NCBI GenBank assembly: GCA_943704495.1
Contig: CALSCR010001343.1
Span: 1 to 25,477 of the forward strand
DNA length: 25,477 bases
Reading direction: 5' to 3'
From: Pigoraptor chileana
Taxonomy: Eukaryota > Opisthokonta > Filasterea
Below are positions 1 to 17,636 of the stretch, one piece after another (position 1 is the stretch's first letter; the number at the start of each line of letters is the position of its first letter). The notes beneath the pieces are model-generated. The model was not told where the DNA came from and did not search any database. It saw nothing but the letters and a program-made list of their open reading frames with translations. A program made the position numbers and the translations under genes.

Positions 1-537
1 TGTGTGTGTGGTTGATTGCGTTAAGTGTGCATACTGACATCACTGTTGGTGTCGTTGTCGGTGTATATGGCGCGCATGTGCCACATTGTATGTGTATATA
101 TGCGTGTGAATCGTGCAGTGTGCTCTTCTTGCGTGCCTGGGCTGCATGCGTTTGTTTGCTTTCTTGCTGCGTCACTTGCGGTTGGCATGTGTCGTGTGTA
201 TAAAATTGACTGGGATTGATATCCTTTTTGTGTCCTTTGGTTCAGATAAACGCTGACCCCCTCTGCCTACCCCATTGTTTACTTTTGTTTTTCAAGAGTA
301 TAAATTCAGAACACAGCAAACTACAACCACAATTTTCATTACCTACGAATGTTGGCAACAAAAGTAAAGTGTTGCACAGGCGCGACGTGTCCCTGGAGCC
401 TAAAGTCGACAACTGCACCACATGCCCTCACCGACTAAAATTGCGACATGCATTTGTGTTCTGCCTCATCCCATGACCAATGAAATATTAATTCACAACA
501 TGAAAGACCAGTTCTGAAGGAAAAAAATCACATTCTT
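1..537. other. Non-coding left edge
   Basis: The window opens inside a (TG)n tract. It continues as TG-rich, then more mixed sequence up to the stop codon of the first minus-strand gene. The short open frames here begin at GTG or are CA/TG translations without family resemblance, so I call no gene. It probably holds the 3' untranslated region of the 538-2228 gene near its right end. Confidence 0.5.
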
Positions 538-2228
538 TCAAGGCCCCATTCCGCCGTCACTCACAACAACGCCCTTTGCAACAAACCTGGCAATGTCGTC
601 GCAGGAGAGTGCCAGGGAGGATGTCTCGGTGAAGGTCCGCAGGCAAGGCGCACGGAGAAGCGCGTCCACCACACGCGCGTGCGATTCAGCGTGCATCGCA
701 TTCACATCGGCGGTTTCTTCGATAACAACCTCCCGCAAATCAACGCTTGTCAACTGCACCTGTGCTTCAACGAGCTTGCAGAAGGCTGTGCATGCAACTT
801 GACCCCTGCACAGGACAAGTGCCTTGATCGCCGTGCATGCAGACGCCGCCCGCAAGATAAGATCATCCACGCACTCCCAGTCCTTTCTTATAATGCACAG
901 CGTGACGAGCGCAGTATACCGACTCTGCGCAATCAACGCGCCGCTATTTGCGTCAAGTGATCCGGGTCCGCGGCCACTAAGCTTAAATAGGCCGTCGAAT
1001 GTGCTGCCGCCGACGACAGAGCGGAGGGTGAGATGAATTGAGCGCAACTGTGGCGCAGTGCAGAGCTCGTCCACCAACAAGGGAGTGACAAAACTGCCGA
1101 CCGAGATGCGCACATCACGAAGCGACTGCATGCGCGCCAGATTGCCGAGGGTGCCGTCGTTGATGGAGAGAGGTCCCTTGGATGCAAATGTGACGAGCTC
1201 CAGCCTGTTTGTGGCAACGCACACATCTTCTGCATCAGCACAGCACTCGATTGCGAGATGGCGGATGGGCGGAATCTTGCCCCGAATAGCATCGCGTGGA
1301 ACGGCGCACGGCGATGCCATGGAGTGGAAGTCAATTGCGTGCTGTTGCTCTTGCTGTTGTTGTGATTGCAATGCCAGTGGGGTCCGCTTTCTGGCAAGAC
1401 GCAGATGTGCATCCACATTGGAAAGCTCGCAGAGTGTCCCACGCTTCACTCCCCCTTCCCTGTGGTCGCCGTCATACTTGAAAGTCACGTGCTTGATGTT
1501 AGGGCACGAATCGACAAGGCATCTCGCGACATATGGAATGCCGTGGCCAGAATTAGTCGATCTAAAGCCGAGGTGGAACGAGCGCAGGTGACGCAATTCG
1601 CGCAATGCCGTCATTAGTGCGAGGCAAGCGCCGGGGATGGCCTCTCCATCAGAGTACCCAATGACGTCAACGGCTGTTCTCATGTCAATCCGAAGGGAGT
1701 TCAGGCTGTGTGCAGACTGGCGGCAAAACGCAGAGAGAAACCCAAACGAATCGCCGTTGGAGTCGTCAAAGAGGTATCCTTCCATGGAGAGAGACGTGAT
1801 GCCCGTCACAATGAATAGGGATGCCAAGGCCGCCCCAATGTCGGCGTCAATTTCGCGCTGCATGGGTGTTGGCGGGGGGTGGTATGTGCACACCTGGCAT
1901 TCTTTGAAGGAGAGCGCCCTCATGCACTCCGGTTTGGGTACATGGCGGAGAAATAAGAGCCACGACTCGGCGCCTCTTTCGAATCGGCACATGGACGAAA
2001 ATGACACGGAGGTCAAGGACGCACATTCCGCAGCTAGCTGTTGTGCGTCGACGCGGCTCGATGGGGGTGATTTGGAGTTCACTGTTAGAATACATCATGG
2101 GCCGAAGATGTAGACACAGGGGCGAGAAGTGCAACAAAAAACAATTTGAATCTTCAGGCACATTAATGTAAACTCACCGCCACAATGGCAGAGTCTGTTA
2201 TCAGCCGATCATCATCCTGGGCGCTCAT
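538..2228 (-). CDS. Degenerate leucine-rich-repeat protein (hypothetical)
   Basis: The main exon is 2037 (or a little higher) down to the stop at 540-538, about 500 codons open. The frame has no in-frame ATG near its 5' end: it opens at a GTG at 2082 and meets a stop at 2097-2095. A spliced first exon is therefore likely. The best candidate is 2228-2178 (starts MSAQDDDRL, ends at GCG|GTGAGT), joined in phase 0 to an acceptor CAG ending at 2038, giving about 516 aa. The alternative is an ATG start inside the exon at SSMCRFERG. The protein has recurring LxxLxL segments (ITSLSMEG, LNSLRIDM, LRSFHLGF, IRHLAIEC, LRDVRISV, LRSIHLTL, IKALVLCR, LTSVDLRE) spaced like irregular LRRs. A Gln-rich insert (LQSQQQQEQQ) sits near the middle. 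There is no signal peptide or membrane segment. A scaffold role like F-box/RNI-type LRR proteins is only an inference. The coding frame is solid; the start is not. Confidence 0.65.
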
Positions 2229-3220
2229 TAAATCGTCGAATATAAGCGTCGTTATTGATCTGCGATTGGACGGGTTTCAGCACCATTTAAGCACAAGCTT
2301 GTGATAGAAAAGTGTCGGGCTCGAGCAGTGAACCTCTAGTAACTGACACGCATACGGCCCCTGATGCCCGATCCATTCATATGTTCTGACCCCCCATCCA
2401 TGCATACCTGACCCCAATCCATGCCAGCGATGTCCGTCCTGGAAACAGCTGGCTGACGACATTGGCCCGCCGTATTCGCGCATTCCCAAAGCTGAGATCG
2501 AAGACACGGCTCGCAATTTCCAGTGGTAGACAGTCCAACATATCCTCAGATTCCGGTATCAGGAGTCCGTCTCCAGCTCCATGCTCAGTTGGCCTGTGTC
2601 TTGTTTGAGTTTGCAGAGGTTGTTGCGACGTTACAGTAAAACAAGGGTACTGAAAAGTTCAGTGCCATCAGTTGCAGTAAAACTACACTTGGGAACGGCT
2701 CACGTGAGTACCCCGTCACAGACAAAATTGGACATAACGGTGGTGCAATCATCTTTATACGGCATATACTGCTCACTAAACTCCAATTATGGAATTCACC
2801 GTGACATAGTCAGTGACGTCATGGAAATTAGTGGCCATAATTAGGCACTAATTAAGATGGACACCTATAATTGGTCTCATTGCGCTTCCTCCCCAATCAC
2901 GCCGCCGGGCAACGGCCGTTCGGACTGGCGTGCGGTGCAAGATTAGAGAGTCACTAGGGCAAACGTTTCGTCGTGGTGCAAGCGATAATTATCTTCCGCT
3001 ATTCGAATACTACTAGTTCGATACGTGATATTCAGACGGGCAAAAACAACAAAAAAGGATTTGAGCGTATATTAATTGGTCTCCGGCTCTGTGGTGCAGT
3101 TGCAGTAGCGCTACGGCTGGCGGCCTACGGCTGAGGGGCCTGGCGACTGTGGATCATTCTCCATGCTCCATCGGAAGCTCACTCACTCCGAGGGAACATT
3201 TAACCGCTTGTCTTGAGCGC
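2229..3220. promoter_or_regulatory. Divergent spacer between two LRR genes
   Basis: About 990 bp separate the candidate start codons of two divergently transcribed genes. The stretch has no credible exon. It contains a 10-bp palindrome CTCACGTGAG at 2699-2708 (E-box core CACGTG) and a perfect CRE-like palindrome TGACGTCA at 2814-2821. These are sequence matches only. The 5' untranslated regions of both genes must lie here, and a small upstream exon of the plus-strand LRR gene cannot be excluded. Confidence 0.4.
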
Positions 3221-4822
3221 ATGATCTCATCTGTCTTGCTGAAAATAATGAGCGGCGCCCAAGTTGCTTGCCAAGTGGCAGCGGCGGACGGGCAATCTTC
3301 CACCCGCAATTCATCTTCGGACTGCCAGTTCGCATTGCCTTTATCCATTCCAGTACGAACGCGGCCTGCCTTGGAAACCGTAGTTTTTGCGGAGGATAAC
3401 ACCAAGACTGTTGTTGTGCATCCTTTGCGGCGGTTGTCAAAGCTTCGAGATACCAGTAGAATGTGTCGCGCCACGAGCGTTTCTCACTCGTTCGGAGAGT
3501 CGTCCCCGTCGTCGCCATCGTCGTGCACATTCCCTGAGGATGTTTCCAGTAATCATGCGGGTGAAGCCATCGCAATAAGCGGAATAGATAAGGGCCTCTG
3601 CTCGCTCGTTGCAATTCGCGACATTGAGAGAATGAAGTCGGAACGCGTCTGCGACTTGAAAAACCGCCGCCTCGAAGATGTACCTCCGGGGGCCATACCA
3701 GATGACGCCACCGAAGTGAACCTGCGACGCAACCTCCTCACTGCCCTTCCGTCGGATGTGCTGCGATTGGTGTGTATTCGGACGCTCCATCTCTCGTGCA
3801 ACCGCTTTGCGTCGTTTCCCGAGGAAATCTGTTTGATGACGACGCTCGAATGCTTGTACATGAGCGACAATGGGCTTGTTGAGCTACCGTCCTCAATCGG
3901 TCGTCTCCGCAACCTTACCGTCCTGCGTTTGTGCCGGAATAATCTGCGCGGCCTTCCCGAAGAGATTGGCAATCTTACCAAACTAACGACGCTTGCTCTT
4001 GGGAGCATTTACGGCGGAAATGTGATTGCTTCGCTTCCTGCGTCGATCGGTCGACTCGCCTCCCTTGTCGAGATGGATGTGAGCAACAACATGCTTGTGG
4101 AGCTACCTCGCGAAATAGGATACCTGCCGTCGCTTCGAATTCTCAATGCATCTTGCAACAGCATTGCATCGCTCCCGGCGTCGATCGGCGATCTCTCCGC
4201 CCTCCACTCGCTGAATCTTCGTCAAAACTGTCTCCGCATCCTGCCCGCAGAGATCGGGCGTCTGAGTAATCTGGCCATTCTCGACGTGGTTGACAATCGT
4301 CTTGTTCTTGTTCCGGGAGAGCTTCGCAGCCTCAAACGCCACGCAGCACTGCTCATGCACGGCAACCCATTTGTCGACTGGGAAAACGCGGATTCCGGCG
4401 CACGTGACATCCAAGAGCACATAGACACAGGCACACGCGCGCCCTCCACACCCGCAGGCGACGGTCTTGACCTTCCTGCATCGCATGGTCGCCTCGGATC
4501 GATTGCGGACAAGTTGGATTTGTCTGCCTGTTCGTCTGTGCCCCGACAGCAGGCCATGGGTCTGCTTGAGCTTGCCGGCCGAGCCGTCGTACGCAGTGGC
4601 ATTGACTTTGAGTCCGCAGCGATTCCAGTGGAACTCAAGGTGCATCTGAGGCGGGCGCGCGAGTGCGATCAGTGTGGCAGACCATACATTGAGCTGTGCC
4701 ACAAGTACGTTGAGCGGAGGAGCATTCTGGGCCACACGCACGTCCCAAGCGTGCTCTCCAGATGCTCGGTCACGTGCTGTGCGACAAAGTGCGACGCGAC
4801 TGCAAAGAGCCTCTCGTGGTAG
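3221..4822 (+). CDS. LRR protein with C-terminal cysteine cluster (LRRC58-like)
   Basis: The CDS encodes 533 aa from the first in-frame ATG at 3221. The frame is open upstream only to a GTG at 3149 and a stop at 3062-3064, with no earlier ATG. Residues 1-140 are Ser-rich and low in recognisable structure. Residues about 143-383 hold roughly ten canonical 23-residue LRRs of the plant/SHOC2 'LPxxIGxLxxLxxLxLxxNxL' kind (LPSSIGRLRNL, LPEEIGNLTKL, LPASIGRLASL, LPREIGYLPSL). The repeats end at HGNPF. A linker follows, then a C-terminal module starting CDQC at residue 482 and ending CSVTCCATKC. This Cys arrangement after LRRs resembles LRRC58-type proteins and may bind zinc. LRR domains act as protein-binding scaffolds; the partner is unknown. 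There are no introns. It converges on the splicing-factor gene at 5225-7499. Confidence 0.85.
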   Translation: MISSVLLKIMSGAQVACQVAAADGQSSTRNSSSDCQFALPLSIPVRTRPALETVVFAEDNTKTVVVHPLRRLSKLRDTSRMCRATSVSHSFGESSPSSPSSCTFPEDVSSNHAGEAIAISGIDKGLCSLVAIRDIERMKSERVCDLKNRRLEDVPPGAIPDDATEVNLRRNLLTALPSDVLRLVCIRTLHLSCNRFASFPEEICLMTTLECLYMSDNGLVELPSSIGRLRNLTVLRLCRNNLRGLPEEIGNLTKLTTLALGSIYGGNVIASLPASIGRLASLVEMDVSNNMLVELPREIGYLPSLRILNASCNSIASLPASIGDLSALHSLNLRQNCLRILPAEIGRLSNLAILDVVDNRLVLVPGELRSLKRHAALLMHGNPFVDWENADSGARDIQEHIDTGTRAPSTPAGDGLDLPASHGRLGSIADKLDLSACSSVPRQQAMGLLELAGRAVVRSGIDFESAAIPVELKVHLRRARECDQCGRPYIELCHKYVERRSILGHTHVPSVLSRCSVTCCATKCDATAKSLSW

Positions 4823-5224
4823 AACGCTGGCCGTCTGTGCGAGACCTCACTTGTTTTCTGTGGTTTTTATTGCCTAGATTGACTGTGCCGCTGTGTTTGT
4901 TTGTGTATGCGACAAGGATGGACCTTGCTTGCTGTGCTGCAACTAATACAATGATCTCAAGTGAAACACGCTGCTAATTCTCACACTGACGGTTTTGTTC
5001 ATAGGCCGTCTCCCAGTCTGCACAATTGCTAACTGGTTCTGTCTCCAATTTAGAAGAAACTCATAATTATATCTCCGCAATTGAATGAAAATGTACAGGG
5101 GAGACAGAGTTGACGCGAGCCAGTCCAGTAGTGCTAGCAACACACAAAAACGCACAGCCGCACACGCACACGCACACACACGCACTTGCAACGGCAAATA
5201 TACACACAAGCGCTCATCTCCGAT
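4823..5224. other. Convergent 3' spacer
   Basis: About 400 bp lie between the stop codons of the LRR gene (plus) and the PRPF39 gene (minus). It should contain both 3' untranslated regions. A short imperfect CA/CGCACA tract lies at about 5148-5183. No gene is supported. Confidence 0.5.
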
Positions 5225-7499
5225 TCAATTGGAGATGGACGACTGGGACTGTCCCTGCGCAGCGAAACTGTGGTGCCTCATGGGCTGGAATGCGCTCGGT
5301 CCGTTCCTCATTGGTCCACCCATTCCGTTGTGTGGCACATACGCCTGCAAACATTCCCCAGAAGAAACGACAAAAAAGTCAAAACGCAGCCAAAGACATT
5401 CAAGAAAACGAAACATTCTATAACAACAAAGCGCCAAATATATATATAAACATTGTTGGGCGTGGGTTCTCGGCGGAGTTGCCGTGATCAAGTCGCACGG
5501 AACAATTGCAATAATAACACCAAGCTGGGCCTAACTCAAAAGATGCAAACCCCCGGGGAGACAATGACACAAAGGAAATGGATAGATATGGAAATAGAAA
5601 AACAAGGAGACCACTGACCTGCTGCTGTCCGTATCCAGCGCCGACAGCGGCCATTGCCACTGGCGTTGCGGGGGGCGGTGCATACCGCACAGCCTTCCCA
5701 GGCGGCGCACATGCATCGCCATAGTGCGAATCGGCGCCAGACATATCCACAAGTGTCCGCTTTGCCCGGCAGTCGCTTGGGCGCGCTATGCTCGCAGTCA
5801 ATCGCTGCAAACGGGCGTCCGATTCAAGCACATCGACCACGGACATCCCCTCGTCGTCAAGGAACTCGGCCCGCCGCACCGCAAAGCCACACTTGGTGTC
5901 GAGCGGAAGCGTGCTGTGCGCCACAAGATCAAAGACGCCGACAACCCGCGACACACGGTCGGACGCATCACCATGGTTGAGCTCGACATCCAACAGACGC
6001 ACATAAACGTGCTTGCTGTCTGGAAATCGCTCAATAAGTCCCCGTAGTGACGCTTTGCACGCCGAAACATTCCCAGAGCGCAGTTGCACGCCAGCTCTCC
6101 TTGCACCCATATACGCAGACACGCGAGGCTGCATGTCTCCGAGGCGCGCGAGGGCGGTGTCGTAAACCGCAATCGCAGCCTGGAATCCATTCACACGCCG
6201 CTCAAAATTCGCTCTTCGGTCCACGGCGTCGGCTGATACGGAAAGGGTGTCGAGCCTCGCGAAGGCGGCCTTGGCCAGCTCGACGTTGCCCAGTGATTCT
6301 TCAAACTGCGCGCGCGCAACGTGAACAGAATGCCTTTTTCGGAGATGAATATCCCCAGCGCGGACATATATGGCGCGAGCAGCATCTACCTTCCCCATTG
6401 CGGAAGCACGCCGGGCATATCGAATCCAAAACTCGTCGTACAGTGCGCACACCACGACACATCGCTCGTACAAATGCACCACTCTATCTTCGCTGCCCTC
6501 CCTCTCTTCAAAGTCAAGATAGGTCCGCCATGCATCCAGCTGATCATCCGCCAACGCCCGCACTTGAAAAAACGTGCGTGTGATCAGCAATTCGAACCTT
6601 CGACGTTTGGCGGCCTCCATATCCGTCGCGGCAGCCACTTGCCTCCGCAATGCAAGCACACGCTGCCTGACGTGACTCTCGATTGCCGCATCTGTCTCCC
6701 CCGGATGCGCTTCACGAGCAGCGGTAGTTTCTGCCGCAAACTCGGCTTCCGTTAGCAGCGATTTTGGCGGATGCGATGTCGCCATGTCGGTGATGCGATC
6801 GATAATACGCCCCGTGCACTGATCAAATGGAACGCGCAATATGCGATCGTACAGCTGGAATACTCTCCCGATGTTTCCCTGCGCTGCTTCCCACCCGGCG
6901 TATGCATCCCAGAAAGGTGCAGAGTGCCACTCGTGAGTCAGCAGTGCCTCCCCTCGCGCAAACAGCGCCCGTATGTGACTTGAAGATTCAATGTGCATTT
7001 CTGCAGCAAATGCGACATAATCGACCCACAGATCAACGCTGCGCGGGAAAGCAGCGACAGCTCGCTCGTACACTGCCCGGCAACTTACATCCCCGCCGAA
7101 TGAGAGACTCAGATCAGCATATTTTTTCCAGTACCCGTGGCAGTATGGATACAGCGTTAAAAACTCATCGTAGGCCGCCTTGATGCAGTCTTCGTTGTTG
7201 TCCTGCTCCACAATGTCCAAGAGAACGGCCCAAGCATCGAAATCGTCTGGACTCGCTCTTACGATCCCAAAGTAGCGCTCGGCATCGGACATCACCGTCA
7301 GAATTGGAAGGTCTTCCATGTCTCCGACGGGCACGGAGGGATCCGTCGACTCATCTCTCGACCCGTCATGGCCATTCGCTTTTACGACAACAATATGCTC
7401 CATTAGTGTGGACGAAATGGAAGCATCAGAGGGGGTGCTGCGTGCTCCAACAACGTAATCACAGTTGGTTGTCGAGTGGAGCATAAGCACTTCTGTCAT
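5225..7499 (-). CDS. PRPF39: U1 snRNP splicing factor Prp39/PRPF39 (HAT repeats)
   Basis: There are two exons: 7499-5619 and 5344-5225. The intron 5618-5345 (donor CAG|GTCAGT, acceptor TTTGCAG) is phase 0 and yields 666 aa, close to the human PRPF39 length. The start is the first ATG of the frame; the longer open frame above it begins with TTG. Prp39 is a U1 snRNP-associated factor needed for 5' splice-site recognition in the nucleus. Diagnostic stretches include AERYFGIVRASPDDFDAW, then YPYCHGYWKKYADL (first HAT repeats), RRRFELLITRTFFQVRAL, LYERCVVVCALYDEFWIRYA, HVARAQFEESLGN and SLP/TLPLDTKCGFAVRRAEFL near the end of the HAT array. All match PRPF39 in order. The tail (residues about 600-666) is Gly/Pro/Gln-rich and is completed by the small second exon (ends SQSSISN). 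Its presence fits an intron-rich genome. Confidence 0.93.
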
Positions 7500-8393
7500 T
7501 TTTCCTGCCACGTTTTGTCTGTTGTCGCAGCGGCGGATGCTAAAGCACTTTGGCACACCGCCAACAGACGAAATCGAATGGCGATGGTGGGCACACAAGC
7601 TTCACGCAACGGATTTGTGGCTGGAGAAGCAGGTTTACAGGATCTTTCGGGGATTATTTCCGATTCGTATTTGGCAAGTACTGCTTATCTGGTGTTGGAT
7701 CCCGGATCAGTCTCGGCGTCCAGGTGACCTCCGTGTGTCCAGTGGTCTGCGCGTGTTGGACTTGCCGCAATCTGTTACCGTCAATGTCTGGGCAGGTCGT
7801 TGGAGGATGGACGCCGTGTTGTCTGCGTGTATGTGTGTATGTGTGGATGGACTGGTGCGTGTGTGACTGTGGACTTTGCAACAAACCGCTGCGAAAAAAA
7901 GAGCGCCAAACTCAAAAAACTCAAAAAATTGCGCGGCAAAAAACGGACGGAAAACGTCACCAAAAAAATGATTGCGATTTCAATACCGACGCCATAGTGA
8001 GAATATATTTCCATTAAAACATAGTAAAACCGCAAAAGATGAAATTACTTATATCCCTTCTTACTTACAATGCTCATATAGGCATTCTGGTTTGGATACC
8101 TTATCTAACGAAATAATATATACAGAATTAAGAAGTAGTTAATTTTCCCGCCAACTTTTAATTTGGAATTCGGGTGGCTAAACTGCTGCGATTTGACAGC
8201 CCTGCTCAATATAAAATTGAAAAGGTGTCACGTGGTCTGAAGCACGTGCCACCGCCGCGCGGCCAACGACGCCCTGGCAGTTTCAGCCCTGAAAACCCCG
8301 GAAACACACAAGAAGTAGCCGGACTGCAGATACACGAGAGCACATGTTGAATAGCACGGCGCAACCAGCTTCCTAACGTGTTATGACGCAATC
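7500..8393. promoter_or_regulatory. Divergent spacer between PRPF39 and SETD9-like genes
   Basis: About 894 bp lie between start codons. Open frames here have no family resemblance. There is a TG-rich patch at 7820-7870 and an A-rich patch at 7893-7970. Two CACGTG palindromes lie 14 bp apart at 8229-8234 and 8243-8248, about 150 bp upstream of the SETD9 start. They are candidate bHLH/bZIP sites by sequence only. Confidence 0.35.
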
Positions 8394-10015
8394 ATGGCAA
8401 GTCTTATTAAGAAGGTGGGACTCGAGACGGACACCAACCTTCAGAGAACATGATGGTCGTTGCTGTCACTGATGGAGTGGTGTTGTGTTTTTTCTGGTGC
8501 AGTTCGTCCATGGCGCTGCATTGCGGCTCATGAACAAGCGGAATTTACAGCGCGATCTCGACCTGTATCGGCTTTACCTTCTCGCAATGCACCACGAGAA
8601 GTATACCGCCGCAGTCGCCAACGCCCCCAATTTGGACCACGAACCGCATATCGAACTGTCAAATAAGGTTCCCTCTGCATTTGCTCAGGAGGCATACGTT
8701 TATAAAAGCGTTGATGCACAGATTCGGTCTCTGTGCAGTGCCATCCACAAGCACTCGACCGAAGTGGATGCGGGATCAGATGTGACGGACGCTCTTGTTG
8801 CGTCATTTCGACTGCGATTGCGGAAGTCCTCCGTGCCCCATCCTGACTCGGGAATGGGTTGGTGGTCCTGAGTAGTACTGCTCGTCCCCTGGTGCCTCGT
8901 TGCCAACTGTTGTCGTTTTATATTGAGGTCTCTTGCAAATAATCCATTCTCTCTCTTATTGTGGATGTGAAGTCCATGGGCACAGCTCGTGAGATACTGA
9001 TTTAAATCTTGCATCTCGTATTGTTGGCTGCGTGCATGGGATAGCTCCTCTCTAAATGTACGTTTTATGTTGCTTTTGCACGCAGGTGTCTTTCTTGAAG
9101 GCCGCGTAAGCCCCGGAACCGTTGTTGCATTCTATCCCGGTCACGTGGTGTGTACTCTTGACTTTACGTTGGGCCCGCATGCACTGCTTTCTCCATCTTA
9201 CCTACAGATACTCATTAGTAATGACGTGGCCCTCATGCGTGTGCGGAGAAGGGTGATCTGTCGTTGTCTACATATACACACATGTTTATTCACCCCTTTC
9301 TCGTGTGACCCTCTACCTCTTCCTCTGTTTCTTTCTGCATTTGCATTTTTGGATCCACGGGCATAGTTACTGACTTGAATCCCTCTCTCTCTCTCTCTAT
9401 CTCGCTCTCTCTCTCTCTCTGTGCATTTTCATTTTCAGTACCAACCATATGACATCTCCAAGCATCCGAAGTACCCCAACTTTGCCGACGGAAACGACCT
9501 TCTCGTCGCCCGCTACGACGGCATCGTCATTGACGCACTAACGTACGCCGGAAACATTCAGAGGGCAGCGGATCGGAAAAAGAGCTCATGGTTTTCCGAA
9601 CCCGATCCACTTGCAGATATCGCCGACGAGCGGCGGTCACGTGAGAACCGCGGTGCGCCACACCCCTACGCACTGGGGCACCGGATCAACCATCCGCCCG
9701 CAAACACTGCCCCGAATGTAATGCTATGTCCGTACGATTTCATGGAATCTTTTCCGTTGGAATTGCGGAGATACATACCCAACAAGTACAAGGTGGCCCC
9801 GGGCTTCCTCTTTGCGCAGCAAAACTGTATTGTGCAGTCGCTTGTTCTCGTCGCGACAAAGACCATCTGTGACGGAGAGCTGTTCCTCAAGTGAGAGTTT
9901 GCCTTGGTGGTGCCTTTTGTTATGAGAAGTGTGATTGTTACATCGCTAATGGCTGCGCAACTACGAGTGCGATTTCTCCTCACCCATTGTGCACGCACTT
10001 GCATCCACAGTGTAA
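8394..10015 (+). CDS. SETD9: SETD9-like SET-domain protein
   Basis: The five-exon model is 8394-8414, 8503-8857, 9086-9147, 9439-9890 and 9961-10015, giving 314 aa (human SETD9 is about 300). Exon 1 (MASLIKK) is tiny and inferred from phase; its donor is GTGGGA. The next joins are well supported. ATG-G|GT restores GVFLEGRVSPGTVVAFYPG, which matches the SETD9 N-SET motif. GTG|TAC restores YPGHV-YQPYD. The core has RYDGIVIDA, then HRINHPPANTAPNVM (the substrate/SAM 'NH' motif region), FPLELRRYIPN, and a C-terminal ELFL-NYECDF (the conserved SET tyrosine). The order and spacing match SETD9, a poorly characterised putative methyltransferase family. The last intron (9891-9960) starts GTGAGA but ends in AA, not AG; see findings. 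Introns 2 and 3 each carry a dispersed repeat copy. Without the last exon the protein would end in ELFLK and lose the SET tyrosine. Confidence 0.85.
8961..9013 (+). repeat. Dispersed intronic element, copy A
   Basis: It lies in SETD9 intron 2. It carries the core GTCCATGGGCACAG followed by GATACTGATTTAAATCTTGCAT. A short CTCTCTCT run lies just upstream. Orientation is the same as the host gene. See the finding on the whole family. Confidence 0.7.
9350..9382 (+). repeat. Dispersed intronic element, copy B
   Basis: It lies in SETD9 intron 3. It is a diverged core (GGATCCACGGGCATAG) followed by TTACTGACTTGAATCC, running directly into a (CT)n tract at about 9382-9420. Orientation is the same as the host gene. 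Confidence 0.65.
9382..9420. repeat. (CT)n microsatellite
   Basis: This is an interrupted CT tract at the 3' side of dispersed element copy B, ending 18 bp upstream of the SETD9 exon 4 acceptor. On the sense strand it also serves as a long polypyrimidine tract for that acceptor. Confidence 0.85.
9891..9960 (+). other. Last intron of the SETD9-like gene, with non-AG 3' end
   Basis: This 70-bp interval begins GTGAGA after ELFL-A(A). A branch-point-like CTAAT lies at 9946-9950. It ends GCGCAA just before CTACGAG, which is needed to read NYECDF. Sliding the junction does not produce GT-AG. Either the 3' splice site is non-canonical, or the assembly carries a G-to-A difference at 9960, or the true structure differs. 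Confidence 0.5.
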
Positions 10016-10194
10016 TGGGTGTCGGCTTCCCCTTTCTCTGTTCTTTCACTTTTTGAGGCATTACAAAAACGCAAACACAAAACGCAACGCCAGTCATCTT
10101 CACACGCATACACACGGGTACACCACACACAAACAATCAAACGCACGTGCGCCCATGTACATCAACTCAAATGAACTAATCGTGTACCCACAAT

Positions 10195-10239
<45 letters not shown>

Positions 10240-10494
10240 GTGCACACTCACTCACACACGTAACAGCTATCGGTACAATCCGTCAAACAAAGGCAAATGG
10301 CCAGCGTGGTACACTCCCATCAACACGGAAGAAGATGCGCGCCGGTGGTCCCCCTGATCACGACCTCCACCACCATGACATGTATTAGCAAACGGCGCCA
10401 GAAGCAGACCAACGCGAAACATCCCACTTCATTCCGACACGCTTTCGAAGCACGCGAGTGTGTATGTGCGTGTGAATGTGTATGTATGCTTGAT
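10016..10494. other. Convergent 3' spacer, SETD9-like / NSUN2
   Basis: This is about 480 bp between the stop codons of SETD9 (plus) and NSUN2 (minus). It holds a pure (CA)21 tract at 10196-10237 and several CA-rich patches. No gene is supported; open frames crossing it are CA translations. Confidence 0.5.
10196..10237. repeat. (CA)21 microsatellite
   Basis: It is an uninterrupted CA dinucleotide tract in the convergent spacer between the SETD9-like and NSUN2 genes. Confidence 0.95.

Positions 10495-17636
<7,142 letters not shown>

Noticed and set aside
933-1442. Second minus-strand frame of 169 codons inside the first LRR gene
   Set aside because: It is an out-of-frame shadow; the 538-2037 frame has regular LxxLxL pattern and greater length.
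2941-3020. Possible tRNA gene (TTCGAATAC and GTTCGATAC strings)
   Set aside because: No acceptor stem, anticodon stem or full T-loop arrangement could be paired by eye.
3149-3220. Extended N-terminus of the LRR gene from 3149
   Set aside because: It begins at GTG, not ATG, in a eukaryotic context; the first ATG is at 3221.
7465-8017. Overlapping plus-strand open frames of 83-155 codons upstream of the SETD9-like gene
   Set aside because: They mostly begin at GTG or overlap the PRPF39 coding exon in antisense. They end in TG-rich sequence and show no family motif.
9891-10388. Alternative Cys-rich C-terminus for the SETD9-like protein (YEKCDCYIANGC frame)
   Set aside because: It would use an AG at 9924-9925 but loses the conserved NY of the SET domain and runs into CA-repeat translation. 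The NYECDF frame fits the family better. It is kept only as an alternative.
10016-10460. Plus-strand frame rich in His/Thr with CA repeats
   Set aside because: It is a translation of the (CA)n tract in the convergent spacer, downstream of the SETD9 stop.
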